64,000 nt of DNA from Chitiniphilus eburneus (GCF_005048205.1 NZ_SUMF01000012.1:1-64000), one strand, 5' to 3'. Shown: positions 33,569-47,495, numbered from the stretch's first letter. Made by a program: numbers and translations. Notes: generated from the sequence alone by a model not told the origin.

Positions 33569-33574
33569 ATTATA
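33569..33574 (-). promoter_or_regulatory. -10 element for lgt
   Basis: A perfect TATAAT on the minus strand lies 30 bp before the lgt ATG. No good -35 is seen at 17 bp spacing. The nearby CCGAT-AAA-ATCGG palindrome (33553-33565) would fall in the leader. Confidence 0.45.
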
Positions 33575-33758
33575 CCTGCTTCGCCCGGCATCCCTTCGTT
33601 GTCAGTCCCGCATTCCGTCCCAGACTTTCCAGGTGGACGAAAAACCTTGCAGCAACAATCGCTTGTGCGGGGCAGACGCGAATTCAGCGTCATACGCTGG
33701 TATCGCTTGCGCGGATGCGACACGTTTTTTTGAACCGGCTTTTCCGAGGATTTGCTTC

Positions 33759-35615
33759 ATGCCCGCCTATCGTTCCCGCACTTCCACCCATGGCCGCAAC
33801 ATGGCCGGCGCACGTGCCTTGTGGCGTGCAACCGGCATGAAAGAAGGCGATTTTGGCAAACCCATCATCGCCATCGCCAACTCGTTCACCCAGTTCGTGC
33901 CGGGGCATGTCCACCTGCATAACCTGGGGCAACTGGTGGCGCGCGAGATCGAAAAGGCCGGCGGCATTGCCAAGGAATTCAATACCATCGCCGTGGACGA
34001 CGGCATTGCCATGGGCCATGGCGGCATGTTGTACAGCCTGCCGTCGCGCGACCTGATCGCGGATTCGGTGGAGTACATGGTCAACGCGCATTGTGCCGAT
34101 GCGCTGGTGTGCATCTCCAATTGCGACAAGATCACCCCGGGCATGCTGATGGCCGCGCTGCGGCTGAACATCCCCGTCGTCTTCGTTTCCGGCGGCCCGA
34201 TGGAGGCCGGCAAGGTCAACTGGCGTGGCGAAGAGCGTCATCTGGACCTGGTGGATGCGATGGTCGAGGCTGCCAACCCCGATGTATCGGATGAGGAAGT
34301 GGCGGAAGTCGAACGTAGTGCCTGTCCCACTTGCGGCTCTTGTTCCGGCATGTTCACCGCCAATTCGATGAACTGCCTGACCGAGGCGCTGGGCCTGTCG
34401 CTGCCGGGCAACGGCTCGTTGCTGGCCACCCACGCCGACCGCAAGCAATTGTTCCTGCAAAGCGGCCGTACCATCGTCGAACTGGCGCGTCGCTATTACG
34501 AACAGGAAGATCACTCGGTCCTGCCGCGTTCCATCGCAACGTTCGAGGCGTTCGAGAACGCCATTGCGCTGGATATCGCCATGGGTGGCTCGACCAACAC
34601 CGTGCTGCATTTGTTGGCGGCGGCCAACGAAGCGGGTGTCGATTTCAAGATGACCGACATCGACCGCATGAGCCGCAAGGTGCCCTGCCTGGCCAAGGTG
34701 GCGCCGGCAACCGCGAAGTACCATATGGAAGACGTGCATCGCGCTGGCGGCGTGGTCGGCATCCTGGCCGAGCTTTCCCGCGCCGGCCTGATCCATCGCG
34801 ACAACCCGACGATCCATGCCGCCACGCTGGGCGAGGCGCTGGACAAATGGGACATCGTGCAACAGCCGGCCGACAGCGTGGCGCACCATTTCTATCGGGC
34901 GGCACCGGGCGGCATCCCGACCACCATCGCGTTCTCCCAGTCGATGCGCTACCCGGACCTGGATCTGGACCGCGAAGAAGGCTGCATCCGTAACAAGGCG
35001 CATGCCTATAGCCAGGACGGTGGCCTGGCTGTGCTGTACGGCAACATTGCCGAGCGCGGTTGTATCGTGAAAACGGCTGGTGTGGACGACAGCATTCTCA
35101 AGTTCTCCGGGCGTGCCCGCATTTTCGAGAGTCAGGATGCGGCGGTGGAGAGCATCCTGGCCGACCAGATTGTCGCAGGGGACCTGGTGTTGATCCGCTA
35201 CGAAGGCCCCAAGGGCGGCCCGGGCATGCAGGAAATGCTTTACCCGACCAGCTACCTGAAGTCCAAGGGGTTGGGCAAGGCATGCGCCTTACTGACGGAT
35301 GGCCGTTTTTCGGGCGGTACCTCTGGCCTGTCCATTGGCCATGTCTCGCCGGAGGCTGCGGAAGGTGGCGCGATCGGCCTGGTAGAAGAGGGCGACATCA
35401 TCCTGATCGATATTCCCAATCGCACCATCGAGTTGCAGGTGAGCATGGAAGAACTGGCTCATCGTCGCACCAGGATGGAGGCAAAGGGACGGGATGCCTG
35501 GAAGCCGGTGAACCGAGAGCGTTATGTCTCGCCCGCGTTGCGTGCCTATGCAGCGATGACGACCAGTTCCGATACCGGCGCGGTGCGGGATGTGTCGCAG
35601 GTGGAACGCAAGTAA
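33759..35615 (+). CDS. ilvD: Dihydroxy-acid dehydratase
   Basis: A 618-residue iron-sulfur enzyme that dehydrates dihydroxy acids in isoleucine and valine synthesis. Cys122 ([11 protein letters not shown]) and the cysteines in [19 protein letters not shown] (189, 192, 195) are the cluster ligands and conserved family residues; [11 protein letters not shown] lies at 80-90. Length and order match E. coli IlvD. The ATG at 33759 gives [15 protein letters not shown], the usual start; a much longer open reading extends upstream but runs antisense through lgt. A terminator follows 25 bp after the stop. Confidence 0.97.
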   Translation: MPAYRSRTSTHGRNMAGARALWRATGMKEGDFGKPIIAIANSFTQFVPGHVHLHNLGQLVAREIEKAGGIAKEFNTIAVDDGIAMGHGGMLYSLPSRDLIADSVEYMVNAHCADALVCISNCDKITPGMLMAALRLNIPVVFVSGGPMEAGKVNWRGEERHLDLVDAMVEAANPDVSDEEVAEVERSACPTCGSCSGMFTANSMNCLTEALGLSLPGNGSLLATHADRKQLFLQSGRTIVELARRYYEQEDHSVLPRSIATFEAFENAIALDIAMGGSTNTVLHLLAAANEAGVDFKMTDIDRMSRKVPCLAKVAPATAKYHMEDVHRAGGVVGILAELSRAGLIHRDNPTIHAATLGEALDKWDIVQQPADSVAHHFYRAAPGGIPTTIAFSQSMRYPDLDLDREEGCIRNKAHAYSQDGGLAVLYGNIAERGCIVKTAGVDDSILKFSGRARIFESQDAAVESILADQIVAGDLVLIRYEGPKGGPGMQEMLYPTSYLKSKGLGKACALLTDGRFSGGTSGLSIGHVSPEAAEGGAIGLVEEGDIILIDIPNRTIELQVSMEELAHRRTRMEAKGRDAWKPVNRERYVSPALRAYAAMTTSSDTGAVRDVSQVERK

Positions 35616-35640
35616 AAGGCGGTTGCTTGCAACAGGACTG

Positions 35641-35670
35641 AAACGGGACGGCCTTGCCGTCCCGTTTTAT
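35641..35670 (+). terminator. Intrinsic terminator of ilvD
   Basis: ACGGGACGGC and GCCGTCCCGT pair around CTT and are followed by TTTAT. Confidence 0.9.
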
Positions 35671-35692
35671 TTGGTCGAGAGGAGTCTTTGCG

Positions 35693-36007
35693 ATGAAATC
35701 GAACAGTGCCGGAGTCCGGCAGGCCATTCGCGCCGTTGTCGCGCGCATTCCCCATGCGCACGTTTGTACCTACGGCACGATTGCGCGCCTGGCGGGCTAC
35801 CCGCGGCATGCCCGCCTGGTGGGGCGTTGCCTGGACGATGCGCTGCCGTGGCAGCGGGTGGTGAACCATCAGGGGCGGATCAGCCCGCGCGGGCTGGATG
35901 GCAATGATGATTTACAGCGAATGCTGCTGGAAGCAGAGGGCGTGGAGTTCGATGAAAAAGGTCGAATCGATCTGAAGCGATATGGCTGGGAAGGCGGTGA
36001 ACCATAA
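35693..36007 (+). CDS. Alkyltransferase-like protein (ATL) lacking the acceptor cysteine
   Basis: A 104-residue homologue of the DNA-binding domain of O6-alkylguanine-DNA alkyltransferases. The active-site motif PCHRV is replaced by PWQRV with Trp53, the hallmark of ATL proteins such as E. coli YbaZ. These bind alkylated guanine and hand it to nucleotide excision repair rather than removing the alkyl group. The helix-turn-helix segment VCTYGTIARLAGYPRHARLVGRCL is well preserved. The start at 35693 follows GAGGAG. Terminators on both sides suggest a single-gene unit, though the first belongs to ilvD. Confidence 0.9.
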   Translation: MKSNSAGVRQAIRAVVARIPHAHVCTYGTIARLAGYPRHARLVGRCLDDALPWQRVVNHQGRISPRGLDGNDDLQRMLLEAEGVEFDEKGRIDLKRYGWEGGEP

Positions 36008-36041
36008 AAAACAAGCCAGGACATCGCCTGGCTTGTTTTTC
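36006..36041. terminator. Bidirectional terminator between ATL and lipoprotein genes
   Basis: AAAACAAGCCAGG pairs with CCTGGCTTGTTTT around ACATCG, with A and T tracts on the two sides. It can serve both convergent genes. Confidence 0.93.
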
Positions 36042-36054
36042 TACTGGGTATCGC

Positions 36055-37005
36055 TCAGGGGCAAATGCCAGGGTAATCGCTATCGATGTTGAACGGGCTG
36101 CATCGCCCTGGGGGGGATACCCCCTGGGTTTGATAGTCGTTGACAATCCCGATCAGGGAGAACTCGGAGACATCGCTGGCGTTGCCGGTGCTCAATGTCG
36201 CCGTGGCGGTCAGTCGTACATCCGCCCATCTCGCGAAATTCTTCGCATAGATGACATTGAAGAAGGCGAAACCATTGCTGTCGGTAACGACAAGGGCGGG
36301 GTTGACGGTCGCAGGCTTGCACTCGCCGCCTGTAGTGCAAGTGGTCAGCGCGCTGGCAAAAATCTGCCAGGCTGCGGGAGGCCCGGCATTCCAGTCCTGA
36401 TAGCCCTTGAAATAGCGGATCGGTTCCAGCGTCAATGCAACGCTGGCATTCTTGACCGGCAAGCCATTCGCATCGGTGACCAGTACATTGAAGGGCTTGG
36501 AGTACTGGGTCTCGGTCGGCTGACTGGTCACGGAGGCAGTGCCCAGCTTCACGGACTTGGCGAGGTTACCCACCACAGTTACCGTAGTGTGGGCGGTGGC
36601 CGACCCGCTGGTTGCGGTAATGGTGATCGTGCGTGGGGTGGGATCGCCACCGGTCGTGACATCCCCGCCCACTTGTCCGGCGTCGTTTGTTTTGTTGGTC
36701 ACATTGGTCAGGCTGCCGCTGTCCACCGACAGCACGACATCCGCGCCGCTGATGATCTTGTTGCCGCTATCCATGACTGTTGCGGTCACCGTTACCGAAC
36801 TGTTGTTGGGTAGCTCTTTGCTGCTGAGCAGGAAGTCGATGCGGCTGGCTTGGGTGCTGGGAGTCGGTGTTGGGGTGGGGTCGGTACCGCCATCGCTATC
36901 TCCACCGGCGGAGCCATTGCAGCCAACAAGCAATGCGAGCGTAGCCACGGCGGCTATCTTTGCCGCGTGGGAATACCCGCGCAGCATCAGTGTCCTGATG
37001 TCCAT
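36055..37005 (-). CDS. Lipoprotein with bacterial Ig-like (Big-1-type) repeats
   Basis: A 316-residue exported lipoprotein. The signal peptide ends in the lipobox LLVGC with Cys29, followed by a Gly/Asp/Pro/Thr-rich linker (DPTPTPTPST). The body holds about two Ig-like domains resembling the Big-1/invasin type: about 53-145 (SSVTVTATVMDSGNKIISGADV...) and about 150-300 (PFNVLVTDANGLPVKNASVAL). Such domains usually stiffen surface proteins. The ligand is unknown. Cysteines in the second domain (CTTGGEC) and near the C-terminus (GRCSPFN, GICP) suggest disulfides. It has its own terminator. Confidence 0.82.
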   Translation of the reverse strand: MDIRTLMLRGYSHAAKIAAVATLALLVGCNGSAGGDSDGGTDPTPTPTPSTQASRIDFLLSSKELPNNSSVTVTATVMDSGNKIISGADVVLSVDSGSLTNVTNKTNDAGQVGGDVTTGGDPTPRTITITATSGSATAHTTVTVVGNLAKSVKLGTASVTSQPTETQYSKPFNVLVTDANGLPVKNASVALTLEPIRYFKGYQDWNAGPPAAWQIFASALTTCTTGGECKPATVNPALVVTDSNGFAFFNVIYAKNFARWADVRLTATATLSTGNASDVSEFSLIGIVNDYQTQGVSPPGRCSPFNIDSDYPGICP

Positions 37006-37154
37006 TTCCTATTGAATCCTTTGATGGGTTTGCTGCTGAGTGTAAACAGCGCGCATTTAACCCTGATTCGTCCGTCGCGGGCAAATATTGGCACGTGGCT
37101 GTGTGCGACAAGCGACAGAAATGTTGGGGGGTGTTGTAAGTACAAGGATGGAAT

Positions 37155-37188
37155 GCAAAAAGCCGCCTCTGTTGAGGCGGCTTTTTGC
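37155..37188. terminator. Terminator of the tRNA-Phe gene
   Basis: GCAAAAAGCCGCCTC and its exact complement form a 15-bp stem around TGTT. Read on the minus strand it ends with a T tract, about 10 bp after tRNA-Phe. Confidence 0.92.
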
Positions 37189-37198
37189 GTAAAGCTTG

Positions 37199-37274
37199 TG
37201 GTGGCCAGTCGCGGAATCGAACCACGGACACGCGGATTTTCAATCCGCTGCTCTACCAACTGAGCTAACTGGCC
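37199..37274 (-). tRNA. tRNA-Phe (GAA)
   Basis: The 76-nt minus-strand sequence folds as a cloverleaf with acceptor GGCCAGT/ACTGGCC, anticodon loop TTGAAAA (anticodon GAA), a GTTCGATTC T-loop and an encoded CCA end. A consensus-like promoter sits 16 bp upstream and a strong terminator directly downstream. Confidence 0.98.
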
Positions 37275-37289
37275 GCTGAAGAGAGGCGC

Positions 37290-37318
37290 ATTAAACACCA
37301 CCGGATTTGACGTGTCAA
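37290..37318 (-). promoter_or_regulatory. Promoter of tRNA-Phe
   Basis: On the minus strand TTGACA-N17-TTTAAT, with the -10 ending 16 bp before the mature tRNA 5' end. The spacing and hexamers are close to sigma-70 consensus. Confidence 0.8.
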
Positions 37319-38074
37319 CGCCTATCGCAAAAAAGCCTATCCCTGAGTGCGCTGCCACCTTTTGCTATCGCCTGCCTGCGCGGTTGAGCTCGGGGGGCTC
37401 CAGCAAGGGTGCCTGCCTAACAGCATGCGTGCCAGAAACCGGGGGCGGACGATATGCAGACGTTCAAGCGCCGTTGTTGCGTGCTGTGGTGCCGGTCTGT
37501 TGTGGCGTGGGCGGAATGAAACCTCCTTGCTGCCTCGCCAAAAAACGCATCGCTGTCGATATGGCATTGCTGGAGGGGCGATCCAGTAGGGCTGCGTCAC
37601 CTGGCTGACTCTTGGCCGGGTAACGCCAATGGGCAACCTCCGGTGAAGGGGGTGTACGCCGGTTGCTGGAACCACGATTGCCAAGGGGCTGGAAGAATCA
37701 TGGTGACCCGACCACATCTCTATAGCGTTTCTTGTTCACTGCTCCGCGACCAGGTTGTGAAGTTGATTGGGATATACAACTCCGCCGGATGCGGTGATTG
37801 AAGGCATCTCTTCACTATCACGCAGGCGGAGGTGTGTGGAGACGCTGGATTGGTTATGTCACAAACGCGGCTGCGTTCGTGGTACTGAATGGAAGAGCGG
37901 TTGAGGCAATGAGCTGCTGATAAACCCCTGCCGTGACAAAAATCGCATTGCATGCACGGCGTGAGTAAGGGGCCAAGGGAAGCAAAAACAGTTCTTGCGA
38001 GGGATTGCCTGAAGCAAATTTCCTTTTGGATCAGTCGTGTGTCCGATTTTTCCTGGCTGTTGCCGCAAAAGCGT
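37319..38074. other. Gap without recognisable gene between tRNA-Phe and the tRNA/tuf operon
   Basis: About 756 bp. Short open frames exist on both strands, but none has a good ribosome site together with recognisable protein sequence. No long repeat or terminator was seen. It may hold decayed coding sequence or an unrecognised RNA. Confidence 0.4.
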
Positions 38075-38103
38075 TTGACACACCGAGGGGCGTTACCCAT
38101 AAT
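38075..38103 (+). promoter_or_regulatory. Promoter of the tRNA-Tyr/Gly/Thr-tuf operon
   Basis: TTGACA (38075-38080), 17-bp spacer, CATAAT (38098-38103), ending 14 bp before tRNA-Tyr. The spacer contains the GC-rich run GAGGGGCG. This near-consensus promoter fits a highly expressed stable-RNA operon. Confidence 0.85.
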
Positions 38104-38117
38104 GCCGGTCTCTTGCA

Positions 38118-38204
<87 letters not shown>

Positions 38205-38254
38205 TGCTGCTTCGCGGTGTGAAGTCTGCGTTACTGCTAGTGAAGCTAAGTCCT

Positions 38255-38328
38255 GCGGGTGTAGCTCAATGGTAGAGCAGAAGCCTTCCAAGCTTATGAC
38301 GAGGGTTCGATTCCCTTCACCCGCTCCA
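38255..38328 (+). tRNA. tRNA-Gly (TCC)
   Basis: A 74-nt tRNA with acceptor GCGGGTG/CACCCGC, anticodon TCC in CTTCCAA, T-loop GTTCGATTC and encoded CCA. It is second in the operon. Confidence 0.98.
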
Positions 38329-38334
38329 AGACGC

Positions 38335-38409
<75 letters not shown>

Positions 38410-38451
38410 TTTTTACGCTGGCATATTTCAGGTTCTCGAGAAGGAAATATC

Positions 38452-39642
38452 ATGGCAAAGGAAAAGTTCACGCGGACGAAGCCGCACGTAAACGTTGGCA
38501 CGATTGGCCACGTTGACCACGGCAAGACGACGCTGACCGCTGCGATCACCACGATTCTGTCGAAGAAGTTCGGCGGCGAAGCCAAGGGCTACGACCAGAT
38601 CGACAGCGCACCGGAAGAAAAGGCTCGCGGTATCACCATCAACACCGCGCACGTCGAATACGAAACCGAAACCCGCCACTACGCGCACGTCGACTGCCCG
38701 GGCCACGCTGACTATGTGAAGAACATGATCACCGGCGCCGCGCAAATGGACGGCGCCATCCTGGTGTGCTCGGCCGCCGACGGCCCCATGCCGCAAACCC
38801 GCGAGCACATCCTGCTGGCTCGCCAGGTTGGCGTGCCGTACATCATCGTGTTCCTGAACAAGTGCGACATGGTGGACGACGCCGAACTGCTGGAACTGGT
38901 CGAAATGGAAGTGCGCGACCTGCTGTCCAAGTACGACTTCCCGGGCGACGACATCCCCCTGATCAAGGGTTCCGCACTGAAGGCGCTGGAAGGCGACCAG
39001 TCGGAAATCGGCGAACCGGCGATCTTCCAACTGGCAGCGGCCCTGGATAGCTACATTCCGGAACCGGAACGCGCCATCGACCTGCCGTTCCTGATGCCGA
39101 TCGAAGACGTGTTCTCGATCTCGGGTCGCGGCACCGTGGTGACCGGCCGTGTCGAACGCGGCATCGTCAAGGTTGGCGAAGAAATCGAAATCGTCGGTAT
39201 CAAGCCGACGACCAAGACCACCTGCACCGGCGTGGAAATGTTCCGCAAGCTGCTGGATCAAGGCCAGGCTGGCGACAACATCGGCGCCCTGCTGCGCGGC
39301 ACCAAGCGTGAAGACGTCGAGCGTGGCCAAGTGCTGGCCAAGCCGGGTTCGATCACCCCGCACACCAAGTTCACCGGCTCCGTGTACGTTCTGAGCAAAG
39401 AAGAAGGTGGTCGTCATACCCCGTTCTTCAACGGCTATCGTCCGCAGTTCTACTTCCGTACCACCGACGTGACCGGTTCGGTCGAGCTGCCGGCGGGTAC
39501 CGAAATGGTGATGCCGGGTGATAACGTCGAAGTGGTGGTGTCGCTGATTGCGCCGATCGCCATGGAGCAAGGTCTGCGCTTCGCCATCCGTGAAGGCGGT
39601 CGTACTGTTGGCGCCGGCGTCGTCGCCAAGGTCATCGAATAA
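38452..39642 (+). CDS. tuf: Elongation factor Tu, first copy
   Basis: A 396-residue GTPase that delivers aminoacyl-tRNA to the ribosome. The G domain shows GHVDHGKT (19-26), DCPGHADY and NKCD. The protein is identical to the second copy at 54961. At the DNA level only three third-position differences were noticed, all near the 3' end, plus a different final codon and stop (GAATAA here, GAGTGA there). The identity begins exactly at the ATG. The start at 38452 follows AAGGAAATATC. It sits in the classic tRNA-tuf operon. Confidence 0.98.
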   Translation: MAKEKFTRTKPHVNVGTIGHVDHGKTTLTAAITTILSKKFGGEAKGYDQIDSAPEEKARGITINTAHVEYETETRHYAHVDCPGHADYVKNMITGAAQMDGAILVCSAADGPMPQTREHILLARQVGVPYIIVFLNKCDMVDDAELLELVEMEVRDLLSKYDFPGDDIPLIKGSALKALEGDQSEIGEPAIFQLAAALDSYIPEPERAIDLPFLMPIEDVFSISGRGTVVTGRVERGIVKVGEEIEIVGIKPTTKTTCTGVEMFRKLLDQGQAGDNIGALLRGTKREDVERGQVLAKPGSITPHTKFTGSVYVLSKEEGGRHTPFFNGYRPQFYFRTTDVTGSVELPAGTEMVMPGDNVEVVVSLIAPIAMEQGLRFAIREGGRTVGAGVVAKVIE

Positions 39643-39646
39643 GTAC

Positions 39647-39675
39647 TTCTCAAGAAGGGGTTGGATTGGTATAAT
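39647..39675 (+). promoter_or_regulatory. Promoter for tRNA-Trp and secE-nusG
   Basis: TATAAT at 39670-39675 preceded by TG-G makes a perfect extended -10; a weak TTCTCA lies 17 bp upstream. It ends 16 bp before tRNA-Trp and would drive tRNA-Trp, secE and nusG. Confidence 0.7.
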
Positions 39676-39691
39676 CCTGCCCTTTCCCCGT

Positions 39692-39767
39692 AGGCGAGTA
39701 GCTCAATTGGTAGAGCACCGGTCTCCAAAACCGGGGGTTGGGGGTTCGAGACCCTCCTCGCCTGCCA
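39692..39767 (+). tRNA. tRNA-Trp (CCA)
   Basis: A 76-nt tRNA with acceptor AGGCGAG/CTCGCCT, anticodon CCA in TCTCCAAAA, T-loop GTTCGAGAC and encoded CCA end. It lies between tuf and secE, as in many proteobacteria. Confidence 0.98.
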
Positions 39768-39780
39768 CGGTTTAGCTACA

Positions 39781-39804
39781 GGGCCGTTTCCCAGGGAACG
39801 GCCC
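39781..39804 (+). other. Leader hairpin before secE
   Basis: GGGCCGTT and AACGGCCC pair across a short CCCAGGG region, between tRNA-Trp and secE. No T tract follows. It may aid tRNA 3' processing or limit read-through. Confidence 0.5.
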
Positions 39805-39833
39805 TATGGCTATCCGCATTCCAGAACAGGCTC

Positions 39834-40187
39834 ATGGAAAGCGTAGATAAATTAAAAGTTGCGGCGGCATTGTTGCTGGTCGTCGTTGGGGTTGGTGGCT
39901 ACTACTCGTTGCCTGCCGATCAGGGGCTGCTGCGTGTGTCGGCCGTAGTGGTTGGTCTTCTTTTTGCCGCGCTGGTGCTGTGGTTTTCCCGGCCGGGCAA
40001 GGATTTTGTCGATTATGCGCGCGACTCCGTCAAGGAGGCGCAGAAAGTCGTCTGGCCGAACAAGAAGGAAACCTGGCAAATGACAGGGCTGGTGTTCCTG
40101 TTTGTCGGGGTTCTGGCGCTGTTTATGTGGGCGGTGGATTCCGGTCTTGCCTGGGTCTTCTATGACCTGATTCTTGGGCGTGGCTAA
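39834..40187 (+). CDS. secE: Protein translocase subunit SecE
   Basis: A 117-residue inner-membrane protein with three membrane helices, as in E. coli: about 8-24, 33-50 and 88-110. The conserved amphipathic segment FVDYARDSVKEAQKVVWPNKKETWQ, which clamps SecY, precedes the last helix. SecE is essential for the SecYEG channel that would also export the chitinases encoded in this window. The ATG at 39834 gives MESVDKLKVAA. nusG follows after 19 bp. Confidence 0.95.
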   Translation: MESVDKLKVAAALLLVVVGVGGYYSLPADQGLLRVSAVVVGLLFAALVLWFSRPGKDFVDYARDSVKEAQKVVWPNKKETWQMTGLVFLFVGVLALFMWAVDSGLAWVFYDLILGRG

Positions 40188-40206
40188 TCGGCGTACGGGG
40201 TAGACG

Positions 40207-40740
40207 ATGGGAATGCGTTGGTATGTGGTGCACGCTTACTCGGGTTTCGAGAAGAGCGTGCAAAAGGCATTGAAGGAGCGTATCGAGCGCTCCGAAGTGG
40301 CTCATATGTTTGGCCAGATTCTGGTGCCGGTCGAAGAGGTCGTCGAGATCAAGGGTGGCCGCAAGGCACTGACCGAGCGTAAGTTTTTCCCGGGCTACGT
40401 GCTGGTCGAAATGGATATGACCGACGAAACCTGGCACTTGGTGAAGTCGACCCCCAAGGTCACGGGCTTTGTCGGTGGCACGGGTAACCGGCCTACGCCC
40501 ATCACCCAGCGCGAAGTCGATTCGATCCTTCACCAGATGCAGGAAGGTGTCGAGAAGCCGCGTCCCAAGGTGCTGTTCGAAGTGGGTGAGGTGCTGCGCG
40601 TGACCGATGGTCCGTTCGCGGACTTCAACGCCACTGTCGAAGATGTCGATTACGACAAGAGTCGTCTCAAGGTTTCTGTGCTGATCTTTGGCCGCGCAAC
40701 GCCGGTCGATGTGGATTTTGCGCAAGTCGAGAAGGTTTGA
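40207..40740 (+). CDS. nusG: Transcription termination/antitermination factor NusG
   Basis: A 177-residue factor that binds RNA polymerase and links it to the ribosome or Rho. The NGN domain begins [19 protein letters not shown] and contains the conserved [10 protein letters not shown]; the C-terminal KOW domain shows [19 protein letters not shown]. Co-directional with secE and 19 bp after it. An alternative start at 40213 would drop two residues. Confidence 0.97.
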   Translation: MGMRWYVVHAYSGFEKSVQKALKERIERSEVAHMFGQILVPVEEVVEIKGGRKALTERKFFPGYVLVEMDMTDETWHLVKSTPKVTGFVGGTGNRPTPITQREVDSILHQMQEGVEKPRPKVLFEVGEVLRVTDGPFADFNATVEDVDYDKSRLKVSVLIFGRATPVDVDFAQVEKV

Positions 40741-40785
40741 TCGGCTTGTTTCAGTGCTGGTCTTCGGATCGGTTTTGGTTGGGGA

Positions 40786-40804
40786 GCGAGGGTTCGTCCC
40801 TCGC
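40786..40804 (+). promoter_or_regulatory. Hairpin in the rplK leader (possible L1 site)
   Basis: GCGAGGG and CCCTCGC pair around TTCGT 25 bp before rplK. In E. coli, L1 represses rplK-rplA by binding the leader; this stem is a candidate for that role, but the fold was not compared with the rRNA site in detail. Confidence 0.4.
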
Positions 40805-40829
40805 GTTTGACCCGTTCAAGGAGTAAATC

Positions 40830-41261
40830 GTGGCAAAGAAGATTGTCGGCTATGTAAAGCTGCAAGTGCCCGCTGGCAAGGCCAACCCGTCGCCCCCTAT
40901 CGGCCCGGCGCTCGGTCAGCGTGGTTTGAACATCATGGAATTCTGCAAGGCGTTCAACGCCCAGACCCAGGGCGTCGAGCCGGGTCTGCCGATTCCGGTG
41001 GTGATTACCGCCTACGCGGACAAGTCCTTCACTTTCGTGATGAAGACCCCGCCGGCCACCATCCTGATCAAGAAGGCCGCTGGCATTCAAAAGGGTTCGA
41101 GCAAGCCGCATACCGATAAGGTCGGCACCATCACCCGCGCCCAGCTGGAAGAAATTGCCAAGACCAAGCAGCCGGATCTGACCGCTGCCGACATGGACGC
41201 CGCCGTGCGTACCATCGCCGGTTCCGCTCGCTCCATGGGTCTGAACGTGGAGGGTGTGTAA
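40830..41261 (+). CDS. rplK: 50S ribosomal protein L11
   Basis: A 143-residue protein of the GTPase-associated centre. The proline-rich N-terminal domain shows [15 protein letters not shown], and the C-terminal rRNA-binding domain shows [19 protein letters not shown] and [13 protein letters not shown]. Translation starts at GTG, with AAGGAG upstream. It is followed directly by rplA. Confidence 0.98.
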   Translation: MAKKIVGYVKLQVPAGKANPSPPIGPALGQRGLNIMEFCKAFNAQTQGVEPGLPIPVVITAYADKSFTFVMKTPPATILIKKAAGIQKGSSKPHTDKVGTITRAQLEEIAKTKQPDLTAADMDAAVRTIAGSARSMGLNVEGV

Positions 41262-41957
41262 ATGGCTAAGGTTTCCAAGCGTCTGGCCGCTCTGAAGGCC
41301 GCCGTCGATCGCAACAAGCTGTACGCCGTTGATGAAGCCCTGGCGCTGGTCAAGGGCGGTGCAACTGCCAAGTTCAACGAATCCATCGACGTTGCCGTGA
41401 ATCTCGGCGTCGATCCGCGCAAGTCGGACCAGGTGGTTCGTGGCGCCGTGGTGCTGCCCAAGGGTACCGGCAAGAGCGTGCGCGTTGCCGTGTTCACCCA
41501 GGGTGCCAACGCCGAAGCGGCCAAGGCCGCTGGTGCTGACATCGTCGGTTTCGAAGACCTGGCCGAACAGGTCAAGGCCGGCAACATGGATTTCGACGTG
41601 GTCATTGCCTCGCCGGATGCCATGCGTATCGTCGGCCAACTGGGCCAGATCCTCGGCCCGCGCGGCCTGATGCCGAATCCGAAGGTCGGTACCGTGACCC
41701 CGAACGTTGCCGAGGCCGTGAAGAACGCCAAGGCCGGTCAGGTTCAATACCGTACCGACAAGGCCGGTATCATCCACGCCACCATCGGCCGTGCTTCGTT
41801 TGAAGTGGCCGATCTGAAGGAAAACCTGGTTGCGCTGGTCGATGCCCTGCAAAAGGCCAAGCCCGCTGCTGCCAAGGGTGTGTACTTCAAGAAGCTCGCC
41901 GTCTCCAGCACCATGGGTGCCGGCGTGCGCGTGGATACCGTCACGGTCACGCAATAA
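41262..41957 (+). CDS. rplA: 50S ribosomal protein L1
   Basis: A 231-residue two-domain rRNA-binding protein of the L1 stalk, beginning one base after the rplK stop. [12 protein letters not shown] near the C-terminus and [12 protein letters not shown] in the middle are family motifs. In many bacteria L1 is also the translational repressor of rplK-rplA. Confidence 0.98.
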   Translation: MAKVSKRLAALKAAVDRNKLYAVDEALALVKGGATAKFNESIDVAVNLGVDPRKSDQVVRGAVVLPKGTGKSVRVAVFTQGANAEAAKAAGADIVGFEDLAEQVKAGNMDFDVVIASPDAMRIVGQLGQILGPRGLMPNPKVGTVTPNVAEAVKNAKAGQVQYRTDKAGIIHATIGRASFEVADLKENLVALVDALQKAKPAAAKGVYFKKLAVSSTMGAGVRVDTVTVTQ

Positions 41958-41989
41958 CAAACTTTGGGCCCGCGCCGGCTTGCCGGGGC

Positions 41990-42170
41990 GGGATTGTCAA
42001 AGACCGTAGGCGCCGCAAGGCTTAATCGTCAGCACTTTCGAGCGCTGCCAGCCCACGCAGACGGTGTGCCCAATCAAGGTTTTGCCCGGGAGCGTTCGCT
42101 TCCGGGGTCTCCTGAATGAAGGTCGCCGTTGGGGGTGCGAGTGATCGCGCCATATCTCTTGCAAGTGGAG
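41990..42170 (+). promoter_or_regulatory. Ribosomal protein L10 leader
   Basis: The region between rplA and rplJ contains AGACCGTAGGCGCCGCAAGG, CTTAATCGTCAGC and CACGCAGACGGTG, the conserved parts of the L10 leader that bind the L10(L12)4 complex and repress rplJL translation. CCGGGAGCG...CTTCCGGGG (about 42087-42105) forms a further stem. Exact boundaries are approximate. Confidence 0.8.
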
Positions 42171-42177
42171 GTAGACC

Positions 42178-42675
42178 TTGAGTCTCAATCTCGAAGACAA
42201 GAAGGCCGTCGTAGCTGAGATCGCGGTAGAAGTTGCCAAGGCTCAGACCATCGTCGTTGCCGAGTATCGGGGTATCGGGGTTGCCAACATGACTCAACTG
42301 CGCAAACAAGCGCGTGAGTCCGGCGTTTACCTGCGTGTTCTGAAGAATACGCTGGCACGTCGTGCGGTTCAGGATACGCCGTTCGCCGGTTTGGCTGACC
42401 ATATGGTCGGTCCGCTGGTTTATGGCATTTCCGAAGACCCGGTTGCTGCAGCCAAGGTACTCAACAGTTTTGCCAAGAAGGACGACAAGATCGTCGTCAA
42501 GGCCGGTTCTTATGAAGGCAAGGTGCTGGATGCCGCCCAAGTGGCTGCGCTGGCCTCGATCCCGAGCCGCGAAGAACTGCTGTCCAAGCTGCTTTACGTC
42601 ATGAAGGCACCGCTGTCGGGCTTCGCTCGCGGCCTGGCTGCCCTGGCGGAAAAGAAGCAAGGCGAAGCTGCTTAA
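42178..42675 (+). CDS. rplJ: 50S ribosomal protein L10
   Basis: A 165-residue protein that anchors L7/L12 to the ribosomal stalk and represses its own operon. The start is TTG at 42178 after GGAGG, giving [14 protein letters not shown], the usual start; no ATG gives this N-terminus. The C-terminal helix that binds L7/L12 is present ([16 protein letters not shown]). Confidence 0.96.
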   Translation: MSLNLEDKKAVVAEIAVEVAKAQTIVVAEYRGIGVANMTQLRKQARESGVYLRVLKNTLARRAVQDTPFAGLADHMVGPLVYGISEDPVAAAKVLNSFAKKDDKIVVKAGSYEGKVLDAAQVAALASIPSREELLSKLLYVMKAPLSGFARGLAALAEKKQGEAA

Positions 42676-42717
42676 TTCGAACCCAATTCGTTTTACCGAT
42701 TTTCAGGAGTTTTACAA

Positions 42718-43086
42718 ATGGCTCTGTCCAAAGAAGATATCCTCGAAGCCGTTGCTGGCTTGACCGTGATGGAACTGAACGACCTGGTGAAGGCGTTCGA
42801 AGAGAAGTTCGGCGTGTCCGCCGCTGCCGTGGCTGTGGCTGCTGGCCCGGCTGCCGCCGCTGCCGTGGAAGAGAAGACCGAATTCGACGTCATCCTGACC
42901 GGCGCTGGCGCCAACAAGGTTGGCGTGATCAAGGTCGTGCGTGAAGTGACCGGCCTGGGCCTGAAGGAAGCCAAGGATCTGGTTGACGGCGCTCCTAAGG
43001 CAGTCAAGGAAGCCGTTGCCAAGGCCGACGCCGAAGCAATCCAGAAGAAGCTGGTTGAAGCGGGTGCTACCGCTGAAGTCAAGTAA
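42718..43086 (+). CDS. rplL: 50S ribosomal protein L7/L12
   Basis: A 122-residue stalk protein that recruits translation GTPases. The N-terminal dimerisation domain begins [19 protein letters not shown], an alanine-rich hinge follows (about 36-53), and the C-terminal domain shows [27 protein letters not shown]. An attenuator-like hairpin follows before rpoB. Confidence 0.98.
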   Translation: MALSKEDILEAVAGLTVMELNDLVKAFEEKFGVSAAAVAVAAGPAAAAAVEEKTEFDVILTGAGANKVGVIKVVREVTGLGLKEAKDLVDGAPKAVKEAVAKADAEAIQKKLVEAGATAEVK

Positions 43087-43108
43087 TACTCTGGTTCACT
43101 GCTAGAGC

Positions 43109-43137
43109 GGCAGGCGGAGCGATCCGCCTGCCATTTT
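43109..43137 (+). terminator. Attenuator-like hairpin between rplL and rpoB
   Basis: GGCAGGCGGA and TCCGCCTGCC pair around GCGA and are followed by ATTTTG. As in E. coli, such a site between rplL and rpoB would set a lower level of polymerase mRNA than ribosomal protein mRNA. Confidence 0.8.
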
Positions 43138-43248
43138 GCGTTTGTCCGTGCGGGGTGATCCCGTCCAGGCAGGCGGCAAACCGGAAACCGCTCCACCTGC
43201 GTTTTGCGGTTTGTCCTTTGCGCCCCACTCCATGGAGAGCTTGTGAGT

Positions 43249-47418
<4,170 letters not shown>

Positions 47419-47495
47419 TCGTGTGAGGTGTGAGGGGTGCCTGCCAGGGCGGGCGCCTCACACCTGACTCCTCACCCTCACAGGAGAAAGATTCA

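Noticed and set aside
32958-33758. N-terminal extension of ilvD by 267 codons
   Set aside because: The in-frame region is antisense to lgt; known IlvD proteins start at the ATG at 33759.
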